64,000 nucleotides of DNA from Streptacidiphilus albus JL83 (GTDB lineage: Bacteria; Actinomycetota; Actinomycetes; Streptomycetales; Streptomycetaceae). The notes beneath the pieces were generated by a model. The model did no database searches. It had not been told where the DNA came from and worked only from the letters and a program-made list of their open reading frames with translations. Shown piece by piece: positions 25,532 through 34,700 of the stretch (its first letter is position 1; each line of letters opens with the position of its first letter). Location: positions 3,048,017-3,112,016 of the forward strand of contig NZ_JQML01000001.1 of assembly GCF_000744705.1 (NCBI RefSeq), in the 5' to 3' direction. The position numbers and the translations under genes are program-made.

Positions 25532-26896
25532 TCAGCCGCCGAGGTCCGCGCCCAGGTGGGCGCGGATCAGCGCCCGGAGCTCGCCGCCGTCGATCAGCTT
25601 GAGCTCGGGCAGCGAGGCGGCGGCTATCACCGCGTCCGGGTGGAAACTGCCGGTGGTCGCCCAGATCCCGCGCTCGGCGGCCTCCTCCACCACCACCTCG
25701 GCCACATTGCGGACCACCTCGGCGCCCACCACCTGCGGTCGGCGGGCCGCGCAGACCACGTACGGGACCTCGGCGAAACGCCGGCCGTCGCCGTGGCCGA
25801 GCGCGAGCAGCCCGTCCTGCCCCTGCAGCCGGGTCTCCCACTCGTCCAGGCCCAGGTGTTCGAACAGGTCCGCGATCAACGCGGCGAACTCGGTGGGCGA
25901 GAGCTGCTCGGGCGCGGGCGGACCCGCGCTGCCGACCGCGTAGGGCTCGACCGGCTCCGGGACGAACGGGTCGCCGGTGATGCGGCACGGCAGCTGCAGC
26001 AGCCGCTCGACCGAGGCGCCGTGGTCGCCGGGCAGCAGCGAGCCGGCGTACAGGTCGGCGCGCCTGGCGTCGATGCTGACCACGCAGCTCTCCCCGGCCT
26101 CGGCGGTCACCGCCCGGCCGTTCAGCACGATCCCGTCGAGCCGCGACTCGGTGTCGGCGGCCAGGATCGCGTCCAGCGCGCGCAGCACCAGCCGGGCGAC
26201 GAGCTGCAGGTAGCGGGCGTGGAAGTGCTCCAGCGGGCGCGGCACCGGCTCGACCCCGCCGTTCAGCACCACCCGGAACTCCAGCGCCGGCGGGACCACC
26301 GCCGTGCTCGGGAGCACCAGTTCCACCACCGCGGTCCGGGTCAGCGCGCGGTAGGAGACCCGCGCCGGGACCTCCAGGCCGGGCAGCCGGCCGGCTGCGG
26401 CGAGCGCGCGCTCCAGCACCGACTCGACCGCGGCCGGCTCGCCCCGCTCGTAGGCCGCGCGGTAGTCGCCGAGGCGCTCGTTGTACTCGCGCACGGTGCG
26501 GGAGCGCCGCTGCTCCTCGCGCTCGTGGGCGAGCCGCGCCTCCTCCGCCTGGCGGCGCAACTCCTTCTCGTTGTGCCGGTATTCACGCAGCGCCCGCTGG
26601 TGGTCCAGCCTGGCCGCCGCCAGCTGCTGCTGGTAGGGCCCGCTGAGCAGCGGCTTGCCGGAGGCGCCGACCGGGAGCTGGCCGGGGTCCGGCGCGTAGT
26701 CGACCCAGCGCGGCGGCTCGACCAGGGCGTCGGCCGGCAGCGGCCTCGGCTCGTAACTCCGGTGCAGGGCGTCGAAGTCCACGGCGGGCGACGGCTCGGC
26801 GGCGAGCCCGAGCAGTTCCTCCAGGCGCTCTTCCGCCTCCTGGGCCACCTCCGTGTACTGCCGCGCGAGGTGGGCCCGGCCACCACCTGCCGTCAT
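25532..26896 (-). CDS. Mrr-like restriction endonuclease-fold protein with degenerate active site
   Basis: 454 residues. A coiled coil rich in Arg/Glu (about residues 85-140) is followed by a beta-rich middle ('RTAVVELVLPSTAVVPP', 'LNGRAVTAEAGESCVVSIDARRADLYAG'). A C-terminal domain shaped like Mrr_cat spans about residues 335-454: 'EFAALIADLFEHLGL', then 'GIWATTGSFHPDAVIAAASLPELKLIDGGELRALIRAHLG'. In active Mrr enzymes the catalytic residues are an Asp in a GxDGGID-like motif and QxK. Here the first reads 'GQDGLLAL' and the second 'VVCAARR', so both catalytic parts look lost. It may be a binding or scaffold protein. Function unknown. Confidence 0.65.
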   Translation of the reverse strand: MTAGGGRAHLARQYTEVAQEAEERLEELLGLAAEPSPAVDFDALHRSYEPRPLPADALVEPPRWVDYAPDPGQLPVGASGKPLLSGPYQQQLAAARLDHQRALREYRHNEKELRRQAEEARLAHEREEQRRSRTVREYNERLGDYRAAYERGEPAAVESVLERALAAAGRLPGLEVPARVSYRALTRTAVVELVLPSTAVVPPALEFRVVLNGGVEPVPRPLEHFHARYLQLVARLVLRALDAILAADTESRLDGIVLNGRAVTAEAGESCVVSIDARRADLYAGSLLPGDHGASVERLLQLPCRITGDPFVPEPVEPYAVGSAGPPAPEQLSPTEFAALIADLFEHLGLDEWETRLQGQDGLLALGHGDGRRFAEVPYVVCAARRPQVVGAEVVRNVAEVVVEEAAERGIWATTGSFHPDAVIAAASLPELKLIDGGELRALIRAHLGADLGG

Positions 26897-27188
26897 CCTG
26901 GCTCCCCGTCACCTGATCGCTTCAGAAGGCAAGCATCTCATCAGTAGGGGCTCCACTTCGCCCCCATCGGCCCATCGAAGTGCTCCTGCCACCGGCTCCG
27001 GGTGCCCGTCCGCCGATACGCCCAAACCGGACGGAGCCTGGGAGTAGGACGGCAGTCGGGAAACCGCCCCCCGAACGCTCGGTGAACACTCCCTCCGGGT
27101 TCTCCCGCAGCGGTCCCGGGCGCGTCAGGATCGCGCCGAACGTTCACCCGGCCTCGAAGAAGCACCCACCCATCTCGAAGGGTTCCCC
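26897..27188. other. Intergenic region before a secreted protein gene
   Basis: 292 bases between two divergent genes. It must hold the promoters of both. The secreted protein gene has a GAAGGG ribosome-binding site nine bases before ATG 27189. I see no other conserved site or gene. Confidence 0.5.
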
Positions 27189-29234
27189 ATGTCTCGTCGT
27201 CGTATCGCGACGGCCGCGGCAGTCGGCGTGGTAGCACTCGCCTCCGTCGCAGCAGCCTCCAGCACGGCCCTCGGCGCCACTGCGGTCCAGCCCGCCAACA
27301 AGCACGAGCACGGGCACAACACCCTTTCGTACACGGTGTCCACCCCCGTGGTCGACAAGATCAAGAACGGCCCCTGGACCCTGTCCCAGGGCGACGCCTC
27401 GGTCGGCGGCCCGACCGTCACCGTCGACGGCGTCACCTACCCGAACGCGGCGGTCGACCCCTCCGGCACCGGCGCGGTCCCGGCCCAGAGCGGCATCACC
27501 GGCACGCCGAGCCCGCTCACCGGCTACTGCTCCGTCAGCAACGGCGCCAACCCCTCCTCCGGCACGGTGCTGCGCCAACCCGCGCACACCACGCTCGCCA
27601 TGCAGCCGTACTACTTCCCCTTCGTGACCAGCAGCGACGGCGGCAAGACGCTCACCGGCTACTTCGACTACCGGCCGAAGGACACGGACGAGGCGGTCGT
27701 CTCGGCCACCTCGACCGACCACGGCAAGACCTGGACCTACACCGGCGAGGCGCTGGAGCAGAACTCCGGCCTGTGCGCGAACGGCAACACCAACGACGAC
27801 GGCCAGGGCCACGCCTTCGTCATGACCGTGCCCGGCTACGGCGGCAACGGTCAGGCCGACAGCGGTAGTTCGGCGCAGATCCTCTACACCCTGAGCCGCC
27901 CGCTCGGCGACGCGCCCGGCATCAACCTGATCGTCCACAAGCTCACCCCCAAGGGCGACGACCCGCTGGCCGGCCTGCCCGCCAGCGAGCCGGTCGGCGA
28001 GGGCGGCGGCACCGCCGCGACCGCCGCCGTCACCGTCCCGGCCGGCCCGCTCGGCGCCGGGGTGACCGTCAACGTCGGCTCGACCGACAACTTCGAGCAG
28101 CCCGGCCACTTCAACGTCGACGGCCACATCGTCGACTGCAACGACGACAACGCCACCGCGACCGCCTTCACCGGCTGCACCACCCGCGACGGCGCCGGTG
28201 TGACCATCGCCGCCGGCGACGCCGTGACCGCCGACTCGGTCATCCCGGCCGGCGACCAGCAGACCTCCGGCCTGATCGCCCCCGACGGCATCATCAGCAC
28301 GATCCCCGACTACAAGGCCGCCCCCAAGGGCAGCGTCGCGGTGCTCTACACCGAGAAGATCGACAACTACTACATCCCGACCACCACGACCGCCGCGGTC
28401 ACGCTCCCCGCCGCGACCGTCCCGGTGGCCTCCACCTCGGCGCTGCCGCTGACCGACGGCTCGGTCACGGTCAGCCTGGGCACCGTGGCCGGCATCGTCC
28501 AGACCACCTGCACCGGCGAGACCGCCACCAGCCTCACCGGCTGCACCGGCGGCACCGGCGCGGTCGCCAAGGGCAGCGACGTCGGCGCCCCCGGCGCGGC
28601 GGTCGTCCCCTACGCGACGCTGGCGCTGACCGGCGAGGGCAAGAACAAGCCGAAGAGCCTGTTCGGCAACAACGAGGACCTTGAGATCGTCCGGGTCGCC
28701 TACACCTACGACGGCATCCACTTCACCGACCTCGGCCCGATCACCGGCCTGAACGACCCGAACAGCAACAGCACCACCGAGCTCCGCTGGGTCGGCTCGC
28801 GCGGCACCGTCATCACCAACCCCGACGGCACCTACGGCCTGTTCCTCTCCGGCGCCTACGCGGCGGACGGCGACAGCGACGCCTTCAACCAGATCTTCTA
28901 CTCCTCCTCCACCAACGGAGTGAACTGGAGCGCACCGCAGAAGCTACTCGGCACCGACTACACCTTCTCGGCGGAGGCCCAGCAGGCCGCGAACGGCGGC
29001 GCTCCGGCCGTCAGCGGCTACTACGCCGGCCGCGTCTACGACCCGACCGTGGTGCAGAACAGCAACGGCACCCTGACCATGGTCTTCGCCGGCTACGGCA
29101 CCCCGAAGCCGCTGCCGACCACCGGCTCGGTGCTGGGCACCGACCCGAGCTCGCTGTTCACCGTCCCGGCCGCCGAGGCCGCCGACTACCGCACCATCCT
29201 CAGCCTCACCCTGCGCCCGTACTGGACCAAGTGA
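27189..29234 (+). CDS. Secreted sialidase-like beta-propeller protein with two inserted modules
   Basis: 681 residues. A signal peptide (RRRIATAAAVGVVALASVAAASSTALGA) predicts export. An Asp-box 'STDHGKTW' near residue 175 and similar turns ('SSDGGKTLTG', 'TYDGIHFTDLG', 'STNGVNWSAPQ') indicate a six-bladed sialidase/BNR propeller. Two segments of about 60 residues interrupt it (about 275-345 and 400-470). Both end in 'TGCT..G-G..' and have alternating beta strands, like small modules of phage tail and other surface proteins. No catalytic Arg triad or Tyr/Glu pair is evident, so binding of glycans is as likely as hydrolysis. It is followed by a very strong terminator. Confidence 0.65.
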   Translation: MSRRRIATAAAVGVVALASVAAASSTALGATAVQPANKHEHGHNTLSYTVSTPVVDKIKNGPWTLSQGDASVGGPTVTVDGVTYPNAAVDPSGTGAVPAQSGITGTPSPLTGYCSVSNGANPSSGTVLRQPAHTTLAMQPYYFPFVTSSDGGKTLTGYFDYRPKDTDEAVVSATSTDHGKTWTYTGEALEQNSGLCANGNTNDDGQGHAFVMTVPGYGGNGQADSGSSAQILYTLSRPLGDAPGINLIVHKLTPKGDDPLAGLPASEPVGEGGGTAATAAVTVPAGPLGAGVTVNVGSTDNFEQPGHFNVDGHIVDCNDDNATATAFTGCTTRDGAGVTIAAGDAVTADSVIPAGDQQTSGLIAPDGIISTIPDYKAAPKGSVAVLYTEKIDNYYIPTTTTAAVTLPAATVPVASTSALPLTDGSVTVSLGTVAGIVQTTCTGETATSLTGCTGGTGAVAKGSDVGAPGAAVVPYATLALTGEGKNKPKSLFGNNEDLEIVRVAYTYDGIHFTDLGPITGLNDPNSNSTTELRWVGSRGTVITNPDGTYGLFLSGAYAADGDSDAFNQIFYSSSTNGVNWSAPQKLLGTDYTFSAEAQQAANGGAPAVSGYYAGRVYDPTVVQNSNGTLTMVFAGYGTPKPLPTTGSVLGTDPSSLFTVPAAEAADYRTILSLTLRPYWTK

Positions 29235-29249
29235 CGCCCCGGTAGCACC

Positions 29250-29296
29250 GACGCGGAGGGCGGTCCGGACCCCTGGTCCGGACCGCCCTCCGCGTC
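29250..29296 (+). terminator. Strong terminator after the propeller gene
   Basis: Arms of 22 bases (29250-29271 and 29275-29296) pair perfectly around a three-base loop, 15 bases past the stop. This is among the longest perfect hairpins in the window. Confidence 0.92.
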
Positions 29297-29382
29297 GTCC
29301 GGCGTAGCGCCGCCCCGTGCTGGGTAAGTCGGAGGGCAGGTGACTCGGAGCACAACGGCCGGCGACAGGCGGGGGTGACGCG

Positions 29383-30246
29383 GTGATCGGGGACATGTGG
29401 GTCCGGGTGGCCCTGCTGGACCGGCCCGGCTACCTGAGCAACGGCCGGTCCGTCATCGTGACCGAGCCGCAGCTCTACGCCCTGGCCGACGAGGACGACA
29501 GCAGCGGCGGCGTGCGGATCCCGCTGGACCGGGCCGAGTGGGAGTCCTGGCGGGCCGCCGCCCGGCGCTACCGACTGGTGCTGGAGGGCGCCGCCGCCGA
29601 ACTCCAGGCCGCCGAACGGCGCAGCCGCCGCGCGGCCGCGCGGACCCAGTCCGGCGCCCGCCGCCGGGCCGCCGTCGCCGCCGAGGCCGCGTTCGCCGAG
29701 GCCGCCGAGCGCTACCCGGTCCGGGTACGGGCGGCCTCGGACGCCTACTGGCCGATCCACTGCGAGATCCAGCGCCGGGTGGAGGCCCAGGCCGGGGCCC
29801 GGCGCTGGACCGAGATCCTGGCCCGGTTCGAGGGCGCGGAGCAGGAGCGGCTGTGGGGCCTGGGCCTGGTCGGGAGCGGAGCGGCCAGCTGCGAGGTCCA
29901 TGTCTTCCGCTGGGACGTGCCGACCGTGCTGCCGGAGCAGGTGGTCTGCTCGGAGCGGCAGTTGACCGCGATGGAGCTGGACCGGGCGCTGCTGTCGCTG
30001 CGGGCCGAGTGGCGGGTGCGGCGGGTCCACTGGGCGGCCGAGGCCCGGGCCGCGGTGGAGCGGGAGACCGGCGGGGTGCCCTTCGAGCTCTGGTGGCGGG
30101 CGGCGACCACCCGGACCGACGCCCAGGAGAAGGTGATCTCCCCGCGCTCCCCGGCCGGTCCCGGCGGGCTGTCCCGGCCGCGCCGCACCGGCCGCCGCCA
30201 GGAGGTGCTGCAGCTCCCGGACGGCGACGGGGAACCGCTGCTCTAG
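29383..30246 (+). CDS. Hypothetical coiled-coil protein
   Basis: 287 residues, not recognised. The first 55 residues form a small beta-rich domain ('RVALLDRPGYLSNGRSVIVTEPQLYALAD'). A long Ala/Arg/Glu helix (about residues 55-115) is likely coiled coil. The rest is helical and ends in an Arg/Pro-rich tail. There is no signal peptide or membrane segment, so it is cytoplasmic. GTG 29383 with GGGGGTGA just upstream was taken. ATG 29395 is also possible. Codon use is normal for the window, so it is a real gene. Confidence 0.5.
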   Translation: MIGDMWVRVALLDRPGYLSNGRSVIVTEPQLYALADEDDSSGGVRIPLDRAEWESWRAAARRYRLVLEGAAAELQAAERRSRRAAARTQSGARRRAAVAAEAAFAEAAERYPVRVRAASDAYWPIHCEIQRRVEAQAGARRWTEILARFEGAEQERLWGLGLVGSGAASCEVHVFRWDVPTVLPEQVVCSERQLTAMELDRALLSLRAEWRVRRVHWAAEARAAVERETGGVPFELWWRAATTRTDAQEKVISPRSPAGPGGLSRPRRTGRRQEVLQLPDGDGEPLL

Positions 30247-30381
30247 GTAGCGCTGCTCCAGGCGGCACTGCGCGAGGCGCGCGCGGCGCGCCGCCGCGAA
30301 GGAGCGGAGCGCCCGCCGCACGGGCCGGAACCCGGCAAGCAGCCGCGGCCACCCCACCGACTCACCCGACAGGGAGCGACG

Positions 30382-30504
30382 ATGAACAAGGTATGGCTGA
30401 TCACCGGTGCCGGCAGCGGCTTCGGCCGGGCGATCACCGAGGCCGCGGTCCGGGCCGAGGTGACGGCCTGGGAGAAGACGGCCCGCGACACCACCTTCGA
30501 CTGA
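30382..30504 (+). pseudogene. Deleted short-chain dehydrogenase remnant
   Basis: A 40-codon frame begins with a full SDR N-terminus ('MNKVWLITGAGSGFGRAITEAAV', TGxxxGxG motif) and passes straight into a typical SDR C-terminal end ('RAEVTAWEKTARDTTFD'). Everything between, about 200 residues with the NNAG, Ser and YxxxK motifs, is missing. The frame has a good ribosome-binding site (AGGGAG). It looks like one in-frame internal deletion of a normal SDR gene. The product could not be an active dehydrogenase. Confidence 0.8.
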
Positions 30505-30652
30505 ACCGCGTCCGTCCCGTCCCGCCCACCCGGCCCAACGCCCCGCGCCCGGGGCCGGGTGGCGTGATAGACCGACAGCGGGGGTCGGCCGCCCGGCGTT
30601 CACAGGGAACACGGCAACGGGACACGGAACGGGAACGGAACGAGGACAGCGG

Positions 30653-31768
30653 ATGGTCACCTACGCCGACATGCTCACCCTGAAGCCGCTCGGGGACCCA
30701 CCCGCGGACCGGGTCGCGGCGGAACTGCTCGACACCGGGCAGGTCGGCGACGTCGAAGCGCTGCTCCGGACCGTCTCCTCGATCGGCCACGACGTCCCCG
30801 GGAACACTCCGCAGCTGCTCCGGGACCACCTGGAGGAGACCCGGGGCTTCCCGGAGTGGACCGACCCGGACCGGGTGGCCCACATCTCCGCCTTCTACCG
30901 GAAGCACCGGCGCTCGGCCGACATCGTGCTGTGCACCACCGGGCTGGTCGGCACCTACCTGTCGCCGGTGGGGGCGAGGACGCTGCACTCCGCCCACCGG
31001 CCGGACCGGCCGCACCGACAGCTGGCGCAGTCGACCGGGCTGTTCCTCGCCATGGGCGAGCCGGACGCCTTCACCAGCCGCTCCGGGCTGATCCCCGCCT
31101 GCCAGAAGGTCCGTCTGGTCCACGCCGCGATCCGGCTGCTGCACACCCGTTCGGGCCGGTGGGACAGCGAGCGGGACGGGATGCCGGTCTCACTGCTCCA
31201 GACCTACGGCGCGGCCCTGGTCTGCTCGATCGCCACCCTGGACGGCCTCCAGCAGCTGGGCGTGCAGGTCAGCCCGGTCGAGGAGGACGGCTACTACTAC
31301 GCCTGGCGGCTGATCGGGCACTGGCTGGGCCTGCCCGACCGGCCGGTGCCGCTGCCGGACGGCGTCGGCGAGGCCCGGACGCTGTGGCACGAGGCCAGGG
31401 ACGGGGGTGAATGGGCGCCCAGCGAGGAGGGGGTGCTGCTGACCCGCAGCTGCACCGAGCTCTACGAGTCCTACCTGCCGCCGGGGTTGAAGGGCATCGT
31501 GCCGGCGCTGCTGCGGCAGACCCTGACCGACAGGTTCGCCGACATGGCCGGGCTCCCGCACGCCGTCCACCGGCGCGGCACGCCGCCGGCCGAGTCCGTG
31601 GAGGAGCGGCTGCACCACCACTCCTCCACCGGCAGCGGCCACCGCCGGCTCCACCACTACCGCGACCACCAGCTGCTGGAGGCGCTGGGCCATGTCGCGA
31701 GGAAGGTCGGCCGCGGCCCGGAACGCTCCCACGAGGGCTCCGAGCCGCAGCTTGCCGACCACTGCTGA
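30653..31768 (+). CDS. DUF2236 (MpaB/latex-clearing-protein-like) oxygenase
   Basis: 371 residues of the helical DUF2236 fold, shared with haem-b latex clearing proteins and fungal MpaB. 'CQKVRLVHAAIRLLH' has the Arg-x-x-His-Ala pattern around the haem pocket, and 'MPVSLLQTYGAALVCSIATLDGLQQLGVQVSPVEEDGYYYAWRLIGHWLGL' is the family's second helix pair. Its substrate could be an isoprenoid or lipid. ATG 30653 with CGAGGACAG upstream. The stop codon abuts the stop of the opposing ABC exporter gene with no base between. A histidine-rich C-terminal part ('ERLHHHSSTGSGHRRLHHYRDHQ') is present. Confidence 0.82.
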   Translation: MVTYADMLTLKPLGDPPADRVAAELLDTGQVGDVEALLRTVSSIGHDVPGNTPQLLRDHLEETRGFPEWTDPDRVAHISAFYRKHRRSADIVLCTTGLVGTYLSPVGARTLHSAHRPDRPHRQLAQSTGLFLAMGEPDAFTSRSGLIPACQKVRLVHAAIRLLHTRSGRWDSERDGMPVSLLQTYGAALVCSIATLDGLQQLGVQVSPVEEDGYYYAWRLIGHWLGLPDRPVPLPDGVGEARTLWHEARDGGEWAPSEEGVLLTRSCTELYESYLPPGLKGIVPALLRQTLTDRFADMAGLPHAVHRRGTPPAESVEERLHHHSSTGSGHRRLHHYRDHQLLEALGHVARKVGRGPERSHEGSEPQLADHC

Positions 31769-34700
31769 CTACCGCGCGGCGGCGGACTCCTCCTCGCCGG
31801 CGAAGGCCCGCCAGAGCCGGGCGTAGGGGCCGTCCAGCTCCAGCAGTTCGTCGTGCGGGCCGTCCTCGACGATCCGCCCGTGGTCCAGCACCACGACCCG
31901 GTCGGCCCGGGCGGCGGTGGTGAGCCGGTGGGCGATCACCACGGTGGTCCGGCGGGTGCCGGCCCGCTGCGACAACCGGTCGGCGGCGCGGTTCACCGCC
32001 GCCTCGGTGGCCAGGTCGAGCGCCGCGGTGGCCTCGTCCAGCAGCAGGATGTCGGGGTCGACCAGCTCCGCACGGGCCAGGGCGATCAGCTGCCGCTGGC
32101 CGGCCGAGAGGTTGCGTCCCCGCTCGCTCACCTGGTGCAGGTAGCCGCCGTCCAGACCGGCGATCATCTCGTGCGCCCCGACCGCCCTGGCCGCACTCTC
32201 GACCTCGGCGTCCGAGGCCTCCTCGCGGCCGTAGGCGATGGCGTCCCTGACCGTGCCGGAGAACAGGTACGCCTCCTGCGGGACCACGCCGAGCCGGTGC
32301 CGGTACTCGGCCAGGTCGAGCTCGCGCAGATCCATCCCGTCGACCCGGACCGCGCCGCCGGTCACGTCGTAGAACCGGGCGAGCAGCTTCACCAGCGTCG
32401 ACTTGCCCGCGCCGGTCTCGCCGACCAGGGCCACGGTCTGCCCGGCGGGGATCCGCAGGTTGATGCCGGTGATCACCTCCGACTTGCGCGCCGGTTCGGC
32501 CCCGGCGGCGTCGTGCTCCCCGGCGGCGTCGTGTTTCGCGGCGGTGCCGTTCTTCGCGGCGGCGTTGTTCTTCGCGATCGCGGTGTGGGTGATCGCGTTG
32601 TAGGCGAAGTGGACGTCGTCGAACTGGATGTCGCCGCGCAGTCGGCCGACCGGCTTCGGCTCGGCCGCCTCCGGGGTCGACGTGGGCGTGCGCAGCAGGT
32701 CGCGGATCCGGCTGAGGCCGACCACGGCCTGCTGGTAGCCGTCGAAGACCTGCGAGAGCTGCTGCACCGGCGAGAAGAACAGGTCGATGTAGAGCAGGTA
32801 GGCGACCAGCGCGCCGGTGGTGAACGTCCCGGCGTCGACCCGGTGCGCGCCGACGATCAGCACCAGCGCGGCTGCGACGCTGGAGAGGAACTGCACGAAG
32901 GGGAAGTAGAGCGAGATGTAGAGCTGCGCCCTGATCCGGGTGTGCCGGTAGTCGTCGCTGAGGTCGGAGAACCGGGCCCGGTTGCGGTCCTCGCGCAGGA
33001 AGGCCTGCACGATGCGCATCCCGGCGACGTTCTCCTGGAGGTCGGCGTTGACCGTGCTGACCTTCTCGCGGGCCAGGTTGTAGCTGGCCGAGGACTTCTT
33101 CCGGAACACCAGGGTGGCGATGATCAGCGCCGGCAGCACCGCGAACACGAACAGCGCCAGCTGGACGTCCAGGACCAGCAGCACGATGAAGATCCCGAAG
33201 AAGGTCAGCAGGCTGACCACGGCGGTGACCACACCGGTCTGCAGGAAGGAGCTGAGCGCGTCGACGTCGGTGGTCATCCGGGTCATGATCCGGCCGCCGA
33301 GCTCGCGCTCGTAGTAGTCCAGGCCCAGCCGCTGGAGGTGCGCGAAGATCTTCACCCGGAGCGAGTAGAGCACCCGCTCGCCGGTGCGCCCACTGATCTG
33401 GGTCTCGGCCCACTGCACCGCCCAGTCGCCGAGCACCACCAGCAGCGCGACCACCGAGGCGAAGACGATGGCCGTCTCCGCCTTCTTGTTCACGCCGCTG
33501 TCGATGCCGTGCCGGACCAGGATCGGCAGCGCCAGCGAGGCCAGGGCGTCCAGGGTGAGCAGCACCAGGTCAAGACCGAGCGGCAGCCGGAAGGGGGCGA
33601 GCATCCGGCGGAGGTTGAACTGCGGCTCCGGCCGCTTGGCCTGCTCCAGGTCGATGTCGGGCACCCCGTTGGCCGGGGGCAGGGCGGCGACCTTGGCCAG
33701 CAGGTCCGGGGTGGCCGGCATGCTGCCCATCGCGTTCATCACGCCACCGCCGCCGCCACCGCCGCCACCGCGGCCGCCACCGCCGCGGCCACCGCGCCCG
33801 GCGCCGGCGAAGCCGCGGCCACCGGCCCCGCCGAGACCGACGGCACCTGCTGCCGGGGCCGCGCCCGCGGCTGCCGCCGGAGCCTTGCGGACACCGGCGA
33901 GGTCGTTGTCCTCGGCGTCGGGGAAGCGCTCCCGGTCCCACAGGGCCGGGGTGATGCCGTGCCCGTCGACCGCCGCCGGGGCGTGCTCGGCCGCGTCGGC
34001 CAGCAGCCTGGCGACCGGGTCGGCGGTCCGGACGTCGCCGGCGAGCGCGTCGGGGTCGGTGAGCAGCGAGCGGTAGAGCGAGCAGCGGCTCTCCAGCTCC
34101 TCGTGGGTGCCGATGTCCACCAGCCGTCCCGCCTCCATGACCGCGATCCGGTCGGCGAGCAGCAGGGTGGAGCGGCGGTGGGCGATCAGCAGGGTGGTCC
34201 GCCCCTGCATGACGGTGCGCAGCGCCTCGTGGATCTCCGCCTCCACCCGGGCGTCCACGGCGGAGGTGGCGTCGTCCAGCAGCAGGATGCGCGGGTCGGT
34301 GAGGATGGCGCGGGCGAGGGCGACGCGCTGGCGCTGGCCCCCGGAGAGGGTGAGGCCCTGCTCGCCGACCACGGTGTCGTAGCCCTTGGGCAGTTCCTGG
34401 ATGAACCCGTCGGCCTGGGCGGCCCGCGCGGCCGCCTCGACCTCGGCCAGGGTGGCGTCGGGACGGCCGTAGGAGATGTTGCTGCGCACCGACTCGGAGA
34501 ACAGGAAGCTGTCCTCGGGCACGATCCCGATGGCGGCGCGCAGCGAGCGCAGGGTCAGGTCGCGCACGTCGTGGCCGTGCACCCGGACGCTGCCGGAGGT
34601 CGCGTCGTAGAAGCGCGGGAGCAGCATCCCGACCGTCGACTTGCCGGAGCCGGAGGCGCCGACCAGCGCCAGGGTCTCCCCCGGGGCCAGCTGCAGGCTG

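Noticed and set aside
25532..26896. Active type IV restriction enzyme
   Set aside because: Both catalytic motifs of the Mrr fold are replaced and no partner defence gene is adjacent.
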